Shown: positions 53,726 to 62,498, counted from the stretch's first letter. The stretch: DNA of 64,000 nt from Methanobacterium sp. (GCA_030017655.1 JASEIM010000002.1:62001-126000), one strand, 5' to 3'. A program made the numbers and translations. The notes: a model not told the origin generated them from the letters alone.

Positions 53726-54010
53726 TTAACTCATTTCAATTGCTCGAATTAACTTACTTGCAGCGTTTTTTAGTTCAGGATCCTTGATTTCTCCGCTTTC
53801 TCTTATTTTAAGGGCCATTGTAAGTACTTCTCTTACATCCTGGGGTTTAAGGTTTTCAGCCATCTCAAGATAGGTCTGATCCATATCTTCTTCTACTTTA
53901 ACTTTTTTTGCATCCATTAACTGCAACATTACCTGGCAAGCACCCATAATGTCGCCGCTTTCTGCATTCAACTCGCATTTTTCATATAGCTCTTTAGACT
54001 TAGCATCCAT
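53726..54010 (-). CDS. Small helical protein, first of a paralogous pair
   Basis: A 94-residue acidic, helical protein. It shares with the gene at 54245-54559 the blocks M-G-A-C-Q-V-M-L, Y-L/I-x-M-A-E-x-L/I-K-P-x-D-V and K-N-A-A-x-K/R-L-I-R-A-I-E-M at the C-terminus. I do not recognise the family. The single Cys in G-A-C-Q-V is conserved in both. No enzyme motif or membrane segment is visible. The 234 bp between the two genes are AT-rich with nothing else seen. Confidence 0.72.
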   Translation of the reverse strand: MDAKSKELYEKCELNAESGDIMGACQVMLQLMDAKKVKVEEDMDQTYLEMAENLKPQDVREVLTMALKIRESGEIKDPELKNAASKLIRAIEMS

Positions 54011-54244
54011 TTTAACACCAATATATATAATTGTTGTTCAATGGATTTATAATTAGTTATTATAATATTAAATAAATTATTATAAATTACTTTTATTTTC
54101 TTGTAAAAATAATATCCAGAAATACTTTAAAAAATAATCAGAGCATTATTATCCTAATTCACAAAAAAATAAATTTAAAATTAAAAATAAGATAAGTACC
54201 CTATACTAATTTCAAAAAAATCATGATTTATAGGGATTAAAATA

Positions 54245-54559
54245 TTAAAACATCTCTATAGCTCTTATTAACCTGTTTGCAGCATTTTTCATTTCCGGAC
54301 TTGCACTGGGACTTTGTCTAATTTTAAATGCCATTTTAAGGACTTTAGGAACATCTTCAGGCTTGATTCTTTCAGCCATTTGTATGTAGGATTCATTTGG
54401 ATCCTCCATTTCCATGAATTCTGTGTCTATATCGCCTTTTTCCATTTCTTCAAGCATAACTTGGCAGGCACCCATTCCCTGAGTAGCAACATCCTTATCT
54501 TCACATTTCCTAATTAATTTTAAAGCATTTTCGTCAAGTTCCATCTTTTCTTGTGCCAT
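54245..54559 (-). CDS. Small helical protein, second of a paralogous pair
   Basis: A 104-residue paralogue of the preceding gene (about 45% identical by eye over the shared part), with a longer acidic middle (D-I-D-T-E-F-M-E-M-E-D). ATG 54559 follows GGTGATATTA; the in-frame codon at 54571 lies inside that SD. The pair probably arose by tandem duplication. The function is unknown; protein-protein contact is possible given the helical, charged nature. Confidence 0.72.
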   Translation of the reverse strand: MAQEKMELDENALKLIRKCEDKDVATQGMGACQVMLEEMEKGDIDTEFMEMEDPNESYIQMAERIKPEDVPKVLKMAFKIRQSPSASPEMKNAANRLIRAIEMF

Positions 54560-54742
54560 TAATATCACCACTTACTTATATGATCTTCAAAGGATTTATA
54601 TTTAATACATATTTTAAAAAAAGTATTTAAAATGAAAATAGCCAGATAAAATAGAACATCCAAATTTTTGTTCTATCAAATACGAAAAATATTTTTATCA
54701 CCTCTTTTAAATAATTTATTTAAAGGTAATGGTGTGATTTAA

Positions 54743-54937
54743 ATGGCCAAAGATACTGACATTGATAAAGAGTTTGAAGCTCAATTAAAAGGTAAAATGG
54801 GCTGGAAATGCTCATGTTCACTGGATATTATAGATAAAGAATCCACACTCCGGACAGTTACATGTAAAAATTGTGGAAAAGTATTTAAAACGAATAGAGA
54901 TACTGAATATTGTTTTAAATGCGAAAAAAAGCATTAA
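54743..54937 (+). CDS. Small zinc-finger protein
   Basis: A 64-residue protein with C-S-C, C-K-N-C-G-K and C-F-K-C. The four C-terminal cysteines form a clear zinc ribbon, while the W-K-C-S-C part may add another ligand pair. It starts at ATG 54743 after GGTGTGATTTAA. The ferredoxin gene starts 12 bp after its end. The function is unknown; nucleic acid or protein binding is inferred. Confidence 0.75.
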   Translation: MAKDTDIDKEFEAQLKGKMGWKCSCSLDIIDKESTLRTVTCKNCGKVFKTNRDTEYCFKCEKKH

Positions 54938-54948
54938 ATGGTGAGAAT

Positions 54949-55164
54949 ATGGTAAAAGTAGAAATTGAACGATCTATGTGTATATCCTGTGGAAACTGTA
55001 TCGATAACTGTCCAGAATACTTCGAATTTGCAGATGATGGATTTTCAACTCTTAAAGGGGGAAAAAGGGTTGGAGATAATGATGAACTTGAAATAGAAGA
55101 GGCAGGATGCACTGTAACTGCAGAAGAAAGTTGTCCCGTATCAATTATACATGTTTATGAATAA
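54949..55164 (+). CDS. Small [4Fe-4S] ferredoxin
   Basis: A 71-residue ferredoxin. The N-terminal C-I-S-C-G-N-C-I-D-N-C-P-E-Y-F and a C-terminal S-C-P-V supply ligands for one [4Fe-4S] cluster (with spare Cys residues that might form a disulphide or bind more iron). ATG 54949 has GGTGAGAAT just upstream; the longer frame from 54919 overlaps the zinc-finger gene. It is a soluble electron carrier; its partner is not evident. Confidence 0.88.
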   Translation: MVKVEIERSMCISCGNCIDNCPEYFEFADDGFSTLKGGKRVGDNDELEIEEAGCTVTAEESCPVSIIHVYE

Positions 55165-55185
55165 AGGAGGTTGAAGAAAATACTA

Positions 55186-55305
55186 TTAAATCTACGATTT
55201 AATGCCTCGAAAATCTCCGATTTTCGAATTATAAGTATTTTCTGAACCCCAAATCGAAGCTGACAAAAACGAAGTTTTTGTCGGTTCAAAATTTTCAATT
55301 TTGAA
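55186..55305. repeat. Cluster of four perfect 3-nt-loop palindromes
   Basis: Four hairpins lie between the ferredoxin and cupin genes: 55186-55202 (TTAAATC, loop TAC), 55207-55227 (TCGAAAATC, loop TCC), 55262-55282 (GACAAAAAC, loop GAA) and 55285-55305 (TTCAAAATT, loop TTC). The arms are 7, 9, 9 and 9 bp and perfect. All share the arm-3 nt-arm design. The last one ends 20 bp before the cupin start codon and just before its SD. Confidence 0.8.
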
Positions 55306-55324
55306 AAATTTGGAGGAATATAAT

Positions 55325-55645
55325 ATGGAAGAACTAGTATCCAAAGTTTTGAAAGTAGAAGATTTAATAGACTACCAGGAAGGCTCTGTTGTAAGCCGTG
55401 AAATTATAAGAAAAGATACAGGAACAGTAACCATATTTGCATTTGATAAAGGAGAAGGTTTAAGCGAACATACCGCTCCATTCGATGCAATGGTTCAGAT
55501 AGTGGATGGTAAGGCTGAAATCACCATTTCTGGCAATAAAAATGTGCTTGAAAAGGGAGATATGATAATAATGCCTGCAAATGAACCGCATGCACTTACA
55601 GCTCTTGAAAAATATAAAATGGTTCTGACAATGATACGATCATAA
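55325..55645 (+). CDS. Cupin-domain protein
   Basis: A 106-residue single-domain cupin. The first motif region reads G-E-G-L-S-E-H-T-A-P-F-D-A and the second P-A-N-E-P-H-A-L, with His and Glu metal ligands in place. ATG 55325 follows GGAGG; upstream codons come from the palindromic stretch. Small cupins of this type occur widely in methanogens and their substrates are generally unknown. Confidence 0.87.
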   Translation: MEELVSKVLKVEDLIDYQEGSVVSREIIRKDTGTVTIFAFDKGEGLSEHTAPFDAMVQIVDGKAEITISGNKNVLEKGDMIIMPANEPHALTALEKYKMVLTMIRS

Positions 55646-55655
55646 ACCTATTTTT

Positions 55656-56465
55656 TTATTCATAATACTCGCAAATATCCACATATTCACATTTTTCGCA
55701 TTTATTTTTAAAAATCTTAAATTCTGGCATTTCCTGCCTTTCAAACATTGTATTTATCGAATCAAGTACGCCGAAAAGTTTATTGTGTAAAATTGAGTTT
55801 ATTACAACTGGTCTTCGCTCGCCTATTTTTGTATAATTAATAAAACCAACGAGAACTTCTTTATTTAATTCATAATCTATTAAAAGGGCATATGCAGCAA
55901 TTTGGAGGGCATCTGCAAGCCATACACCGCCACCTGGAGGAATTCCTGTTCTGGTTTCAACTGGATAATAAATTCCATTTATTATTTCTATTTTACCAAT
56001 TTTACCGGTTAAATTAAGCTCTTCACTTTTTAGGGGAAATTCCAGAAGGGATTGTGGAAAAAACATTTCCACAATTTCCATTCCCCTCTTATCAGTATTT
56101 TTAAGAACTTCCTTTATTTTTAAAGCCATGAACTGGGATTCCAGTTTAAAATCTTCCTCTAAATCATTGCATAAATCGTTTAAAATTAAAGAATCAATTT
56201 CATCCATCTTAGAATACTTATTTGACACATTTTCTATAAATTGAGGAACTTCATTGAATAGAATATCAAAAATTTCTTCAATTTCAATATTATCCTTTAT
56301 ATTCCATGTATTTCGTTTTGTGATTTCTTCAAAACCCCTCCTTATTTCCTGTACTATTTTTCCAGCTATCATTTCCTGTGTCTGGATACTATCTCCATGT
56401 AAATGTTTTAAATATAGTTTAGCAGGGCAGTACATGTATTCTGATATTGAAGAAACGCTAATCAT
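55656..56465 (-). CDS. Cas4/Dna2-like PD-(D/E)xK nuclease-family protein, altered active site
   Basis: A 269-residue protein with the Cas4 layout: an N-terminal Y-C-P-A-K, then the nuclease core, and C-terminal C-E-K-C-E-Y-V-D-I-C, which with the first Cys can bind [4Fe-4S]. The usual G-x-I-D-x-I motif reads T-G-K-I-G-K-I, and the E-x-K motif reads V-E-T-R, so the Asp and Lys seem lost. No CRISPR array or other cas gene is in the window. It may be a non-catalytic or altered stand-alone Cas4 relative. Confidence 0.75.
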   Translation of the reverse strand: MISVSSISEYMYCPAKLYLKHLHGDSIQTQEMIAGKIVQEIRRGFEEITKRNTWNIKDNIEIEEIFDILFNEVPQFIENVSNKYSKMDEIDSLILNDLCNDLEEDFKLESQFMALKIKEVLKNTDKRGMEIVEMFFPQSLLEFPLKSEELNLTGKIGKIEIINGIYYPVETRTGIPPGGGVWLADALQIAAYALLIDYELNKEVLVGFINYTKIGERRPVVINSILHNKLFGVLDSINTMFERQEMPEFKIFKNKCEKCEYVDICEYYE

Positions 56466-56728
56466 TTACTAAAACTCCTTTATCTATTTAATAATAAACA
56501 GGATAGTAATTTAGCTGTATTTAGGTATATTAATTTAATATTAATTTTTACAAAACTCATATAAATAGATATAGGTTTGTTACTGCTCTCTAAATAATGT
56601 AAAAGCTCGTAAAAATATCCATTTCATGCCCAAAAATATTCATATATTTTAGATTAAAAAATAGGTAATGAAACGTTTTTTTTTATAGGGCATAAAATAT
56701 TTAATAAAGAAAATTAAATTTCAGTTAG

Positions 56729-57007
56729 CTATTCAGATTCCTTGATCTCTTTTAGTATATTATAATAGAAATTCATAAATTCGCTAATATGTCCCCGCAT
56801 ATACCCTATATCGTCATATTGTTCTTTTGAAGGTTCCAATCTCAATACAATGAAAAAATTCAACTTTCTCTTTTCATCAATAAAAGCATGTTCGTCATAT
56901 GTAGATAACTTACTCTCAATTTCACTTTTCCATTCTTCAGGTGATGTGTTATCTACAAAGCAAAGATCAAAACCTTTCTCCCCATAGCAGCCAAGATATT
57001 CTAACAT
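56729..57007 (-). CDS. Small protein of unknown function
   Basis: A 92-residue acidic soluble protein, predicted mixed alpha/beta, with no recognisable motif. It begins M-L-E-Y-L-G-C-Y-G-E-K-G-F-D and ends in a helical K-E-I-K-E-S-E. The flanking gaps (56466-56728 and 57008-57132) are AT-rich and hold nothing else I can support. Confidence 0.55.
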   Translation of the reverse strand: MLEYLGCYGEKGFDLCFVDNTSPEEWKSEIESKLSTYDEHAFIDEKRKLNFFIVLRLEPSKEQYDDIGYMRGHISEFMNFYYNILKEIKESE

Positions 57008-57132
57008 ACCTATTTTTATGTTTTTTATTACTATTAAATTATTACGTGCATAACAGTCTATTAATATAAATATACGTGGAAAATCCCCATCATATCAAAA
57101 TAAAAAAAATAAAGATAAAAGACTGTGAATTA

Positions 57133-58422
57133 TTATTCCTCTAAAACCCGAATAAATAGAGTATCATTTCTTACAAAATCAAGTGCATTAATCTCTTTTA
57201 CCGCATTCTGCATGTTTTTTTCCAATGCTTCATGCATCACCATGAAAATAGGAACTTCCTGACCTTCATCTCTTTTTTTCTGAGTAACTGCTTCTATACT
57301 AATATCATAACTGCTCAAAATACCTGAAATTGTGTGCAGTACACCTGGTTTATCAACTGCAGTAAGACGCAAGTAATATTTTGATTTTATGTCCTCAATG
57401 TCCTTTATCTGTTTAACCTCAGTATCAGTTGGGCCATAGATGTTTTTTCGCTCCATGTTTTCCATTATATCAAGGCAATCCCCCACAACAGCGCTCGCTG
57501 TAGGCATCATTCCTGCTCCCTGTCCATACATCATAACAGGACCTACAATGTCCCCTACAATATAAACACCGTTAAATACATCATTAACAGATGCCAGGAG
57601 ATGATTTTGAGGTATTAATGTTGGATGAACCCTTACTTCAAGTTCTCCTTCTTCAATCCGTGAAATGGCCAGTAATTTTATGGAGTAACCCATTTCGTTT
57701 TTGATAAACTCAATATCTTCCTGTTTTATTTTACTTATTCCTTCAACATGGAATTTATCCTGTTCAACATAAATTCCAAAGCCTAAAATGGTGAGGATAA
57801 TTAATTTCTGGGCAGTATCATGTCCTTCAATATCAAATGTGGGGTCCTGCTCTGCATATCCCTTTTCCTGAGCTTCACTCAATACATCTTCAAAATCAAG
57901 GCCTTCCTCTGTCATTTTAGTTAAAATATAATTTGCTGTACCGTTGATTATACCATAAATTGATTGAATATGATTTGCGCCCAAGCTTTCGTTTAATGGC
58001 TCAAGTAATGGAATTCCACCACCTACGCTTGCTTCAAAGCAGATTCTGACGTTGTTTTTATTTGCGGTTTCCAGAATTTCTTCCCAGTGCTTTGCAAGCA
58101 GTGCTTTGTTTGCTGTAACTACATGTTTTCCTTCTTGCATTGCCTTCAAAATAAAGCTTTTTGCAGGTTCATAGCCCCCAATAAGCTCTATAACTATGTC
58201 AATTTCCGGATCTTCAAGAATATCATTCACATCAGTCGATAATATGTTTCTATCAATCTCAACGCCCCGATCTGTTTCTATGTCCAGATCAACAACTTTT
58301 TTAAGCTTTATATTTGTTCCAACTTTCTGTTCCATAAGGTCTAAATTTCGATTAAAGGTTTCTACAACCCCTGCTCCTATTGTTCCAAACCCAATAAGCC
58401 CAATATTGTAAATATCTTTCAT
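57133..58422 (-). CDS. hom: Homoserine dehydrogenase with ACT domain
   Basis: A 429-residue enzyme reducing aspartate semialdehyde to homoserine on the path to threonine and methionine. The Rossmann motif G-L-I-G-F-G-T-I-G-A-G lies at residues 8-18, V-T-A-N-K-A-L and G-G-G-I-P follow, and G-I-I-N-G-T-A-N-Y-I-L and the Y-A-E-Q-D-P-T-F-D-I-E-G-H-D segment carry catalytic residues. Residues ~350-429 are an ACT domain for feedback control. The GGAGG SD precedes ATG 58422. Confidence 0.95.
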   Translation of the reverse strand: MKDIYNIGLIGFGTIGAGVVETFNRNLDLMEQKVGTNIKLKKVVDLDIETDRGVEIDRNILSTDVNDILEDPEIDIVIELIGGYEPAKSFILKAMQEGKHVVTANKALLAKHWEEILETANKNNVRICFEASVGGGIPLLEPLNESLGANHIQSIYGIINGTANYILTKMTEEGLDFEDVLSEAQEKGYAEQDPTFDIEGHDTAQKLIILTILGFGIYVEQDKFHVEGISKIKQEDIEFIKNEMGYSIKLLAISRIEEGELEVRVHPTLIPQNHLLASVNDVFNGVYIVGDIVGPVMMYGQGAGMMPTASAVVGDCLDIMENMERKNIYGPTDTEVKQIKDIEDIKSKYYLRLTAVDKPGVLHTISGILSSYDISIEAVTQKKRDEGQEVPIFMVMHEALEKNMQNAVKEINALDFVRNDTLFIRVLEE

Positions 58423-58480
58423 TTTAATCCTCCCTATTAAAATTCAATTAGAATATCTTTAAGATCATCCTTTAACAGTT

Positions 58481-58563
58481 AAAATTTCTAATTTTGGCAC
58501 GAATTACTATAATTCTTTCAACTATTAAAATTTTCATTTTAACGCCGCAAAAACGGAGTTTTT
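58481..58563. repeat. Palindromes between hom and the nucleotidyltransferase gene
   Basis: AAAATT-TCT-AATTTT (58481-58495), TTAAAAT-TTTC-ATTTTAA (58525-58542) and AAAAAC-GGA-GTTTTT (58549-58563). The last lies inside the 3' end of the nucleotidyltransferase gene. They could act as terminators or belong to the dispersed palindrome family. Confidence 0.6.
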
Positions 58564-59564
58564 ACGAGTTTTATATATTCGCCGATTGATTCTCTCGTTG
58601 TGCCAACTACAAGCCTTATTCTTTCATTTTTTCCCATAATTTTTTCCAATTTACCTTTTGCTATTATTTTTTCCCTATCCTTTGCCTGTCCAGAATATGT
58701 ATGGGTAAATGAAGCTATTTCAGTTATATCCACCCCATTGCCCTCTAAAATATTGACATCTTCGATTTTATAGACTGCCGGATTATCAAAGGATGCTATT
58801 GAGTCCTTTACCTTGCATTCAATGGTTGCATTGCCTAGAGATTCATATCTTTCATCCCCATATTTTCCTTTAATCTCATCCCATTCGCGGGTAGCGAGAA
58901 TGTCGAATAGAGTTCCATCAATGACACCTCTATTGTTTTTACGCTTTTCATACCATTGAAACTCTTCATAACTTAATGATGAGTCTTTAATTCTTTTTTC
59001 ATATAATTTCATCCAGTATTCATCACTTATACTCTTCAGTGCAGTTCTATCCTTAATTTCACCAAATGTATCTCTTGCCTTTCTATGATTTTTAAGGCCA
59101 TAAATAACAAAATCTAAATCAGAGACAGCAGGATCATATAAACCAGGTAAAATTGATCCTGAAATTCCCATTTTTGAATAGGGAATATCTGCATATTTAT
59201 GGAAAATATCTGCTAACTTTACAACTTTTTTAAGCAAATCATTATTATCAGTACTTTCCATTATCTCTTTAAGACGCTTTTCTGGCTTTAAAATCTCATG
59301 AATTTTGTTCAAAGGCACGCCCATCATTTTAACGCCCTTAATATTATCATCATAAAGATATTCTGGATGATTACTGCTTAAAAAGTCATAAGCCTGTCTT
59401 GTATCTACTTTAGTATATCTCTTGCCATTTTTTGACCTTTCACCATTTGGATCTGGAATATATCTTAAAAATGACAGTATTCTGTCTTCCGGATGCAGAT
59501 ATGAAGTGGTGGCAAAGAACAAATCATCTTCAGTATGTATGAAATCTCTGGTCCTGGCTCTCAT
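58539..59564 (-). CDS. Nucleotidyltransferase-domain protein
   Basis: A 341-residue protein. The middle contains a polymerase beta-like nucleotidyltransferase signature, G-I-S-G-S-I-L-P-G-L-Y with S-D-L-D-F-V-I-Y (near residues 145-170). I place the start at ATG 59564 (M-R-A-R-T-R-D-F-I); the message may be leaderless, since no SD is seen and a TATTTATA box lies close upstream. The type fits an archaeal family of uncharacterised nucleotidyltransferases. The C-terminal end is encoded partly by a palindrome. Confidence 0.75.
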   Translation of the reverse strand: MRARTRDFIHTEDDLFFATTSYLHPEDRILSFLRYIPDPNGERSKNGKRYTKVDTRQAYDFLSSNHPEYLYDDNIKGVKMMGVPLNKIHEILKPEKRLKEIMESTDNNDLLKKVVKLADIFHKYADIPYSKMGISGSILPGLYDPAVSDLDFVIYGLKNHRKARDTFGEIKDRTALKSISDEYWMKLYEKRIKDSSLSYEEFQWYEKRKNNRGVIDGTLFDILATREWDEIKGKYGDERYESLGNATIECKVKDSIASFDNPAVYKIEDVNILEGNGVDITEIASFTHTYSGQAKDREKIIAKGKLEKIMGKNERIRLVVGTTRESIGEYIKLVKTPFLRR

Positions 59565-59662
59565 AAATTTATTTAATTGCACAACACTATAAATAACTAA
59601 CAATAAAATATGCAAAAATTCATCTTTTTAATATAATTTTTTAAAGATGTGTGAGTTTTAAT

Positions 59663-60055
59663 ATGATAATCACAAGATTAATGCCTGATGAAGACCTTAA
59701 AAAAGGCATAAACAATATTATTAAATCAAATAACATTAAATCTGGAGTTATAATTAGCATTGTGGGGAGTTTGAACTCCGCTACATTAAGAATGGCAGAT
59801 GGTGGAGTTAAAGCTTTTAAAGGACCATTTGAGATTGTTTCTGCCGAGGGGACAGTGGCAGAAAATGGAATCCATGTCCATATAGCGATTTCAGATAAAG
59901 ATGGGCGTGTCACCGGAGGCCATTTACAAAAAGGTTGCATGATCAACACCACAGCAGAAATATGCATCATGGAGACTGAATCATCCCTGAAAAGAGTATT
60001 TGATCCAGAGACAGGCTATAAAGAGCTTGTTATTGATAATAAAGATAATGAGTGA
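59663..60055 (+). CDS. PPC-domain (DUF296) protein
   Basis: A 130-residue single PPC domain, the fold of plant AT-hook-linked PPC and of archaeal homologues that form trimers. The conserved block G-I-H-V-H-I-A-I-S-D-K-D-G-R-V-T-G-G-H-L is complete. The function in archaea is unknown, with metal or ligand binding by the His cluster proposed. I chose ATG 59663 over GTG 59651, because GTGAG fits as SD. It ends just before the DUF366 gene. Confidence 0.87.
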   Translation: MIITRLMPDEDLKKGINNIIKSNNIKSGVIISIVGSLNSATLRMADGGVKAFKGPFEIVSAEGTVAENGIHVHIAISDKDGRVTGGHLQKGCMINTTAEICIMETESSLKRVFDPETGYKELVIDNKDNE

Positions 60056-60059
60056 AATA

Positions 60060-60632
60060 ATGAAATATAAGAAATTAAAGAAAAAACTGCTTTATGATGG
60101 AAGCCAGATTGCGCCAGCGTGGGCATTTAAGGAAATTGGAGTTAAAGGATCAAGTTTGGTAGCATGGATAGGTCCAATGGAAATTAAGCCAGAAGAGCTC
60201 ATAGATTACGAAGATGTCGGCCTTGAAATTAGATCTGATGAAATGATGCATTTTATAATAGAACATTTTGACATCCAGCCTGCAGACATAAAAACCTGCT
60301 ATCACCGGCAAAGAATACTTGTAATGATTGTTAAGGACATCTTAAACGAATCATGCATTGCAACAAAACGTAGCGGTGATGATCTGTATTTTGAAGGTAA
60401 AAAATTAAGCGTGTCAATAGCAACATGCTCCAACAGCAGCATGAAGATACATTTCGGCATGAATATCACAGATAAAGGCACTCCTGATGATGTGAAAACA
60501 ATAGGAATTTTGGAATGTAATAAAAATATGGATGATAAAAAAATTCATTCTCTAATTGATAAAATTGCCGAAAGTTATATTAATGAAATTAAATCAATTG
60601 AAGAAGATATAACTAAAACCAAGGTTTTTTAA
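60060..60632 (+). CDS. DUF366-family protein
   Basis: A 190-residue archaeal protein. Family-like features: the early Y-D-G-S-Q-I-A-P-A-W-A-F, then A-W-I-G-P-M-E, M-M-H-F-I-I-E-H-F-D and I-A-T-C-S-N-S-S. The function is not known. ATG 60060 follows GAGTGA; ATG 60048, overlapping the previous stop, is an alternative. It lies directly between the PPC gene and queD, so a role near deazapurine metabolism is possible but only by context. Confidence 0.78.
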   Translation: MKYKKLKKKLLYDGSQIAPAWAFKEIGVKGSSLVAWIGPMEIKPEELIDYEDVGLEIRSDEMMHFIIEHFDIQPADIKTCYHRQRILVMIVKDILNESCIATKRSGDDLYFEGKKLSVSIATCSNSSMKIHFGMNITDKGTPDDVKTIGILECNKNMDDKKIHSLIDKIAESYINEIKSIEEDITKTKVF

Positions 60633-60716
60633 AATATTGAATATAAGCAGCTGAAAATTCAAAATAATACATATTATCTTATATAAATTAAAAAAAATAG
60701 TTTAGAAGGTTTAAAA

Positions 60717-61199
60717 ATGAAAATAGTAATTAATGGAATTCATGCTAATTTAAGATTCTCATCTGCACATATGATCCCCCTCCACGAATCATGCGGAGGA
60801 ATACATGGGCATTCTTACATTGTTGATTTAGTTATCGAAGGGGAAAGAAGCGGAGAATTTGGCTTTGTTGTCGATTTTAAAAAAGCAAAAGATATTGTAA
60901 GGACCATCTGCTCAAAACTCGATCATAAAGTTCTTATTCCATGTAAGAGTGATGTTGTTGAATTTACAGGGAAAGATGAAAACTCATTAGAATTTATGGT
61001 TGGCCAAAAAGAATATAAGCTCCCATTAGAAGATTGTTGTCTTTTACCACTTAAATCCACCTCTGCTGAGGATCTGGCGGAATATTTTGCCGAGGAAATA
61101 TTTAAATATTTAGAAGAGACATATAATAAAATCTCAAGAGTCCAGATTTGTGTTAATGAAGGTATTGGACAGGGCGCCTATTTCGATAAGTCTAAATAA
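60717..61199 (+). CDS. queD: 6-carboxytetrahydropterin synthase (QueD) family protein
   Basis: A 160-residue protein of the 6-pyruvoyl-tetrahydropterin synthase fold. Zinc His residues are in F-S-S-A-H and H-G-H, with the catalytic Cys in C-G-G-I-H-G-H-S-Y. D-F-K-K-A-K and L-D-H-K-V fit the family. With QueE, encoded 18 bp downstream, it makes 7-carboxy-7-deazaguanine on the way to the preQ0 base used for archaeosine in tRNA. Confidence 0.9.
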   Translation: MKIVINGIHANLRFSSAHMIPLHESCGGIHGHSYIVDLVIEGERSGEFGFVVDFKKAKDIVRTICSKLDHKVLIPCKSDVVEFTGKDENSLEFMVGQKEYKLPLEDCCLLPLKSTSAEDLAEYFAEEIFKYLEETYNKISRVQICVNEGIGQGAYFDKSK

Positions 61200-61217
61200 G
61201 ATTTGGTGGCCATACAA

Positions 61218-61919
61218 ATGAAAACTCGCATAAATGAGATTTTTTCAAGCATTCAGGGCGAAGGAAAATTAATTGGAAGACGGCAAGTTTTTGTAAGATT
61301 TTCTGGATGTAATCTTGACTGTGAATACTGCGATACCCCTCAGAGCAAAGATCCTTCATATGGAACCTTATTTTCAGAAGATGAATTAAAAGAATCAATA
61401 AAGAATCTAATAACCCCTGATTTTCATTCTGTTTCCCTTACAGGAGGGGAGCCACTGCTTCATGCTGATTTTATAAAATATTTTCTTGAAAAATATGATT
61501 TTAACTGTTTATTAGAGACTAATGGCTCTTTGCCGGGTGAATTAAAGAAAATAGTAAAGCTAATTAAATATGCATCTCTGGATTTTAAGCTCCCTGAACA
61601 TTGTTCAACTTCTAACTGGGACGAATTATTCAAAAAAGAATTGGAATCACTAAATCTATTAATAGATGAGGGAATAAATACATATTGTAAGATAGTTATA
61701 TTGCCCTCTACAAAAGTCGATGATATCAGTCAAATAGCTTCAAGGATAAGTAATGAAATTCCAGAAAATTCGGACATTTCACTGATCATACAACCTTCAG
61801 ATCCTCTTGATCAGTGGGTGAGTCATGGAAAGAAATTATTTAGGATTTCAGAAAGTGTAGGTAAGTATTTAGATGTATTAACAATACCCCAAGTTCATAA
61901 AATACTTAAGATACAATAG
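61218..61919 (+). CDS. queE: 7-carboxy-7-deazaguanine synthase (QueE), radical SAM
   Basis: A 233-residue radical SAM enzyme that contracts carboxytetrahydropterin to 7-carboxy-7-deazaguanine. The cluster motif is F-S-G-C-N-L-D-C-E-Y-C-D-T, the substrate loop I-Q-G-E-G is near residue 14, and T-G-G-E-P-L follows. I chose ATG 61218, eight bases after GGTGG, over TTG 61203. It is paired with queD; both provide the precursor of archaeosine. Confidence 0.92.
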   Translation: MKTRINEIFSSIQGEGKLIGRRQVFVRFSGCNLDCEYCDTPQSKDPSYGTLFSEDELKESIKNLITPDFHSVSLTGGEPLLHADFIKYFLEKYDFNCLLETNGSLPGELKKIVKLIKYASLDFKLPEHCSTSNWDELFKKELESLNLLIDEGINTYCKIVILPSTKVDDISQIASRISNEIPENSDISLIIQPSDPLDQWVSHGKKLFRISESVGKYLDVLTIPQVHKILKIQ

Positions 61920-61931
61920 GAGGTTTTTATA

Positions 61932-62498
61932 ATGGAAATAGGAACAAATGTAACAGTAAACGACGCTATGACATCGAGTGTGATTACAGTAAAGCCTGAA
62001 AACAGTGCTGCAGACGCTGCTTTTATAATGGCCCAAAATGAAGTGGGTTGTTTGATAGTTAAGAGCAACGGAGAGCCAGAAGGGATAATTACCGAAAGTG
62101 ATATTATACACAAAGTGGTTGCTAAAGACATTAAAGCCAGCAATGTAACTGTTGACGAGATAATGACTAAAAACCTTATAAAAATTGATCCTGGAAGAGA
62201 ACTGAATGAAGCAGCGAGATTTATGTCAAAAATGAATATTAGAAGACTTGCTGTTGTAAAAGATGGAAGTTTAAAGGGTATTTTGACTGCAAAAGACATA
62301 ATGGCGGTTTCTCCAGAACTTACCGAAATTCTTGTTGAAAATGCAAGAATGGAAAATCAAATGGATTATAATAATGAAGAAAATCCAGTACCTGGAGTTT
62401 GTGAAACATGCGGAAATTTCATGGATTATTTAGACGAAGTTGACGGTAAATTCGTCTGTGAAGAATGTAAAGAAGATTTAGAAGGTGATTTAACTTGA
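61932..62498 (+). CDS. CBS-domain pair with C-terminal zinc ribbon
   Basis: A 188-residue protein. Two CBS domains span residues 1-135 (V-N-D-A-M-T-S-S-V-I-T-V and V-D-E-I-M-T-K-N-L-I-K-I). The C-terminus is a zinc ribbon, C-E-T-C-G-N-F ... F-V-C-E-E-C. CBS pairs usually bind adenine nucleotides or SAM. It starts 12 bp after queE with AGGAGG. It overlaps the next CBS gene by 4 bp. Confidence 0.88.
   Translation: MEIGTNVTVNDAMTSSVITVKPENSAADAAFIMAQNEVGCLIVKSNGEPEGIITESDIIHKVVAKDIKASNVTVDEIMTKNLIKIDPGRELNEAARFMSKMNIRRLAVVKDGSLKGILTAKDIMAVSPELTEILVENARMENQMDYNNEENPVPGVCETCGNFMDYLDEVDGKFVCEECKEDLEGDLT

Noticed and set aside
55656..56465. CRISPR system around the Cas4-like gene
   Set aside because: I looked for regularly spaced repeats in the flanks (55.1-57.1 kb) and for cas1/cas2-like genes and found none; the palindromes at 55186-55305 differ in sequence and spacing and are not a CRISPR array.
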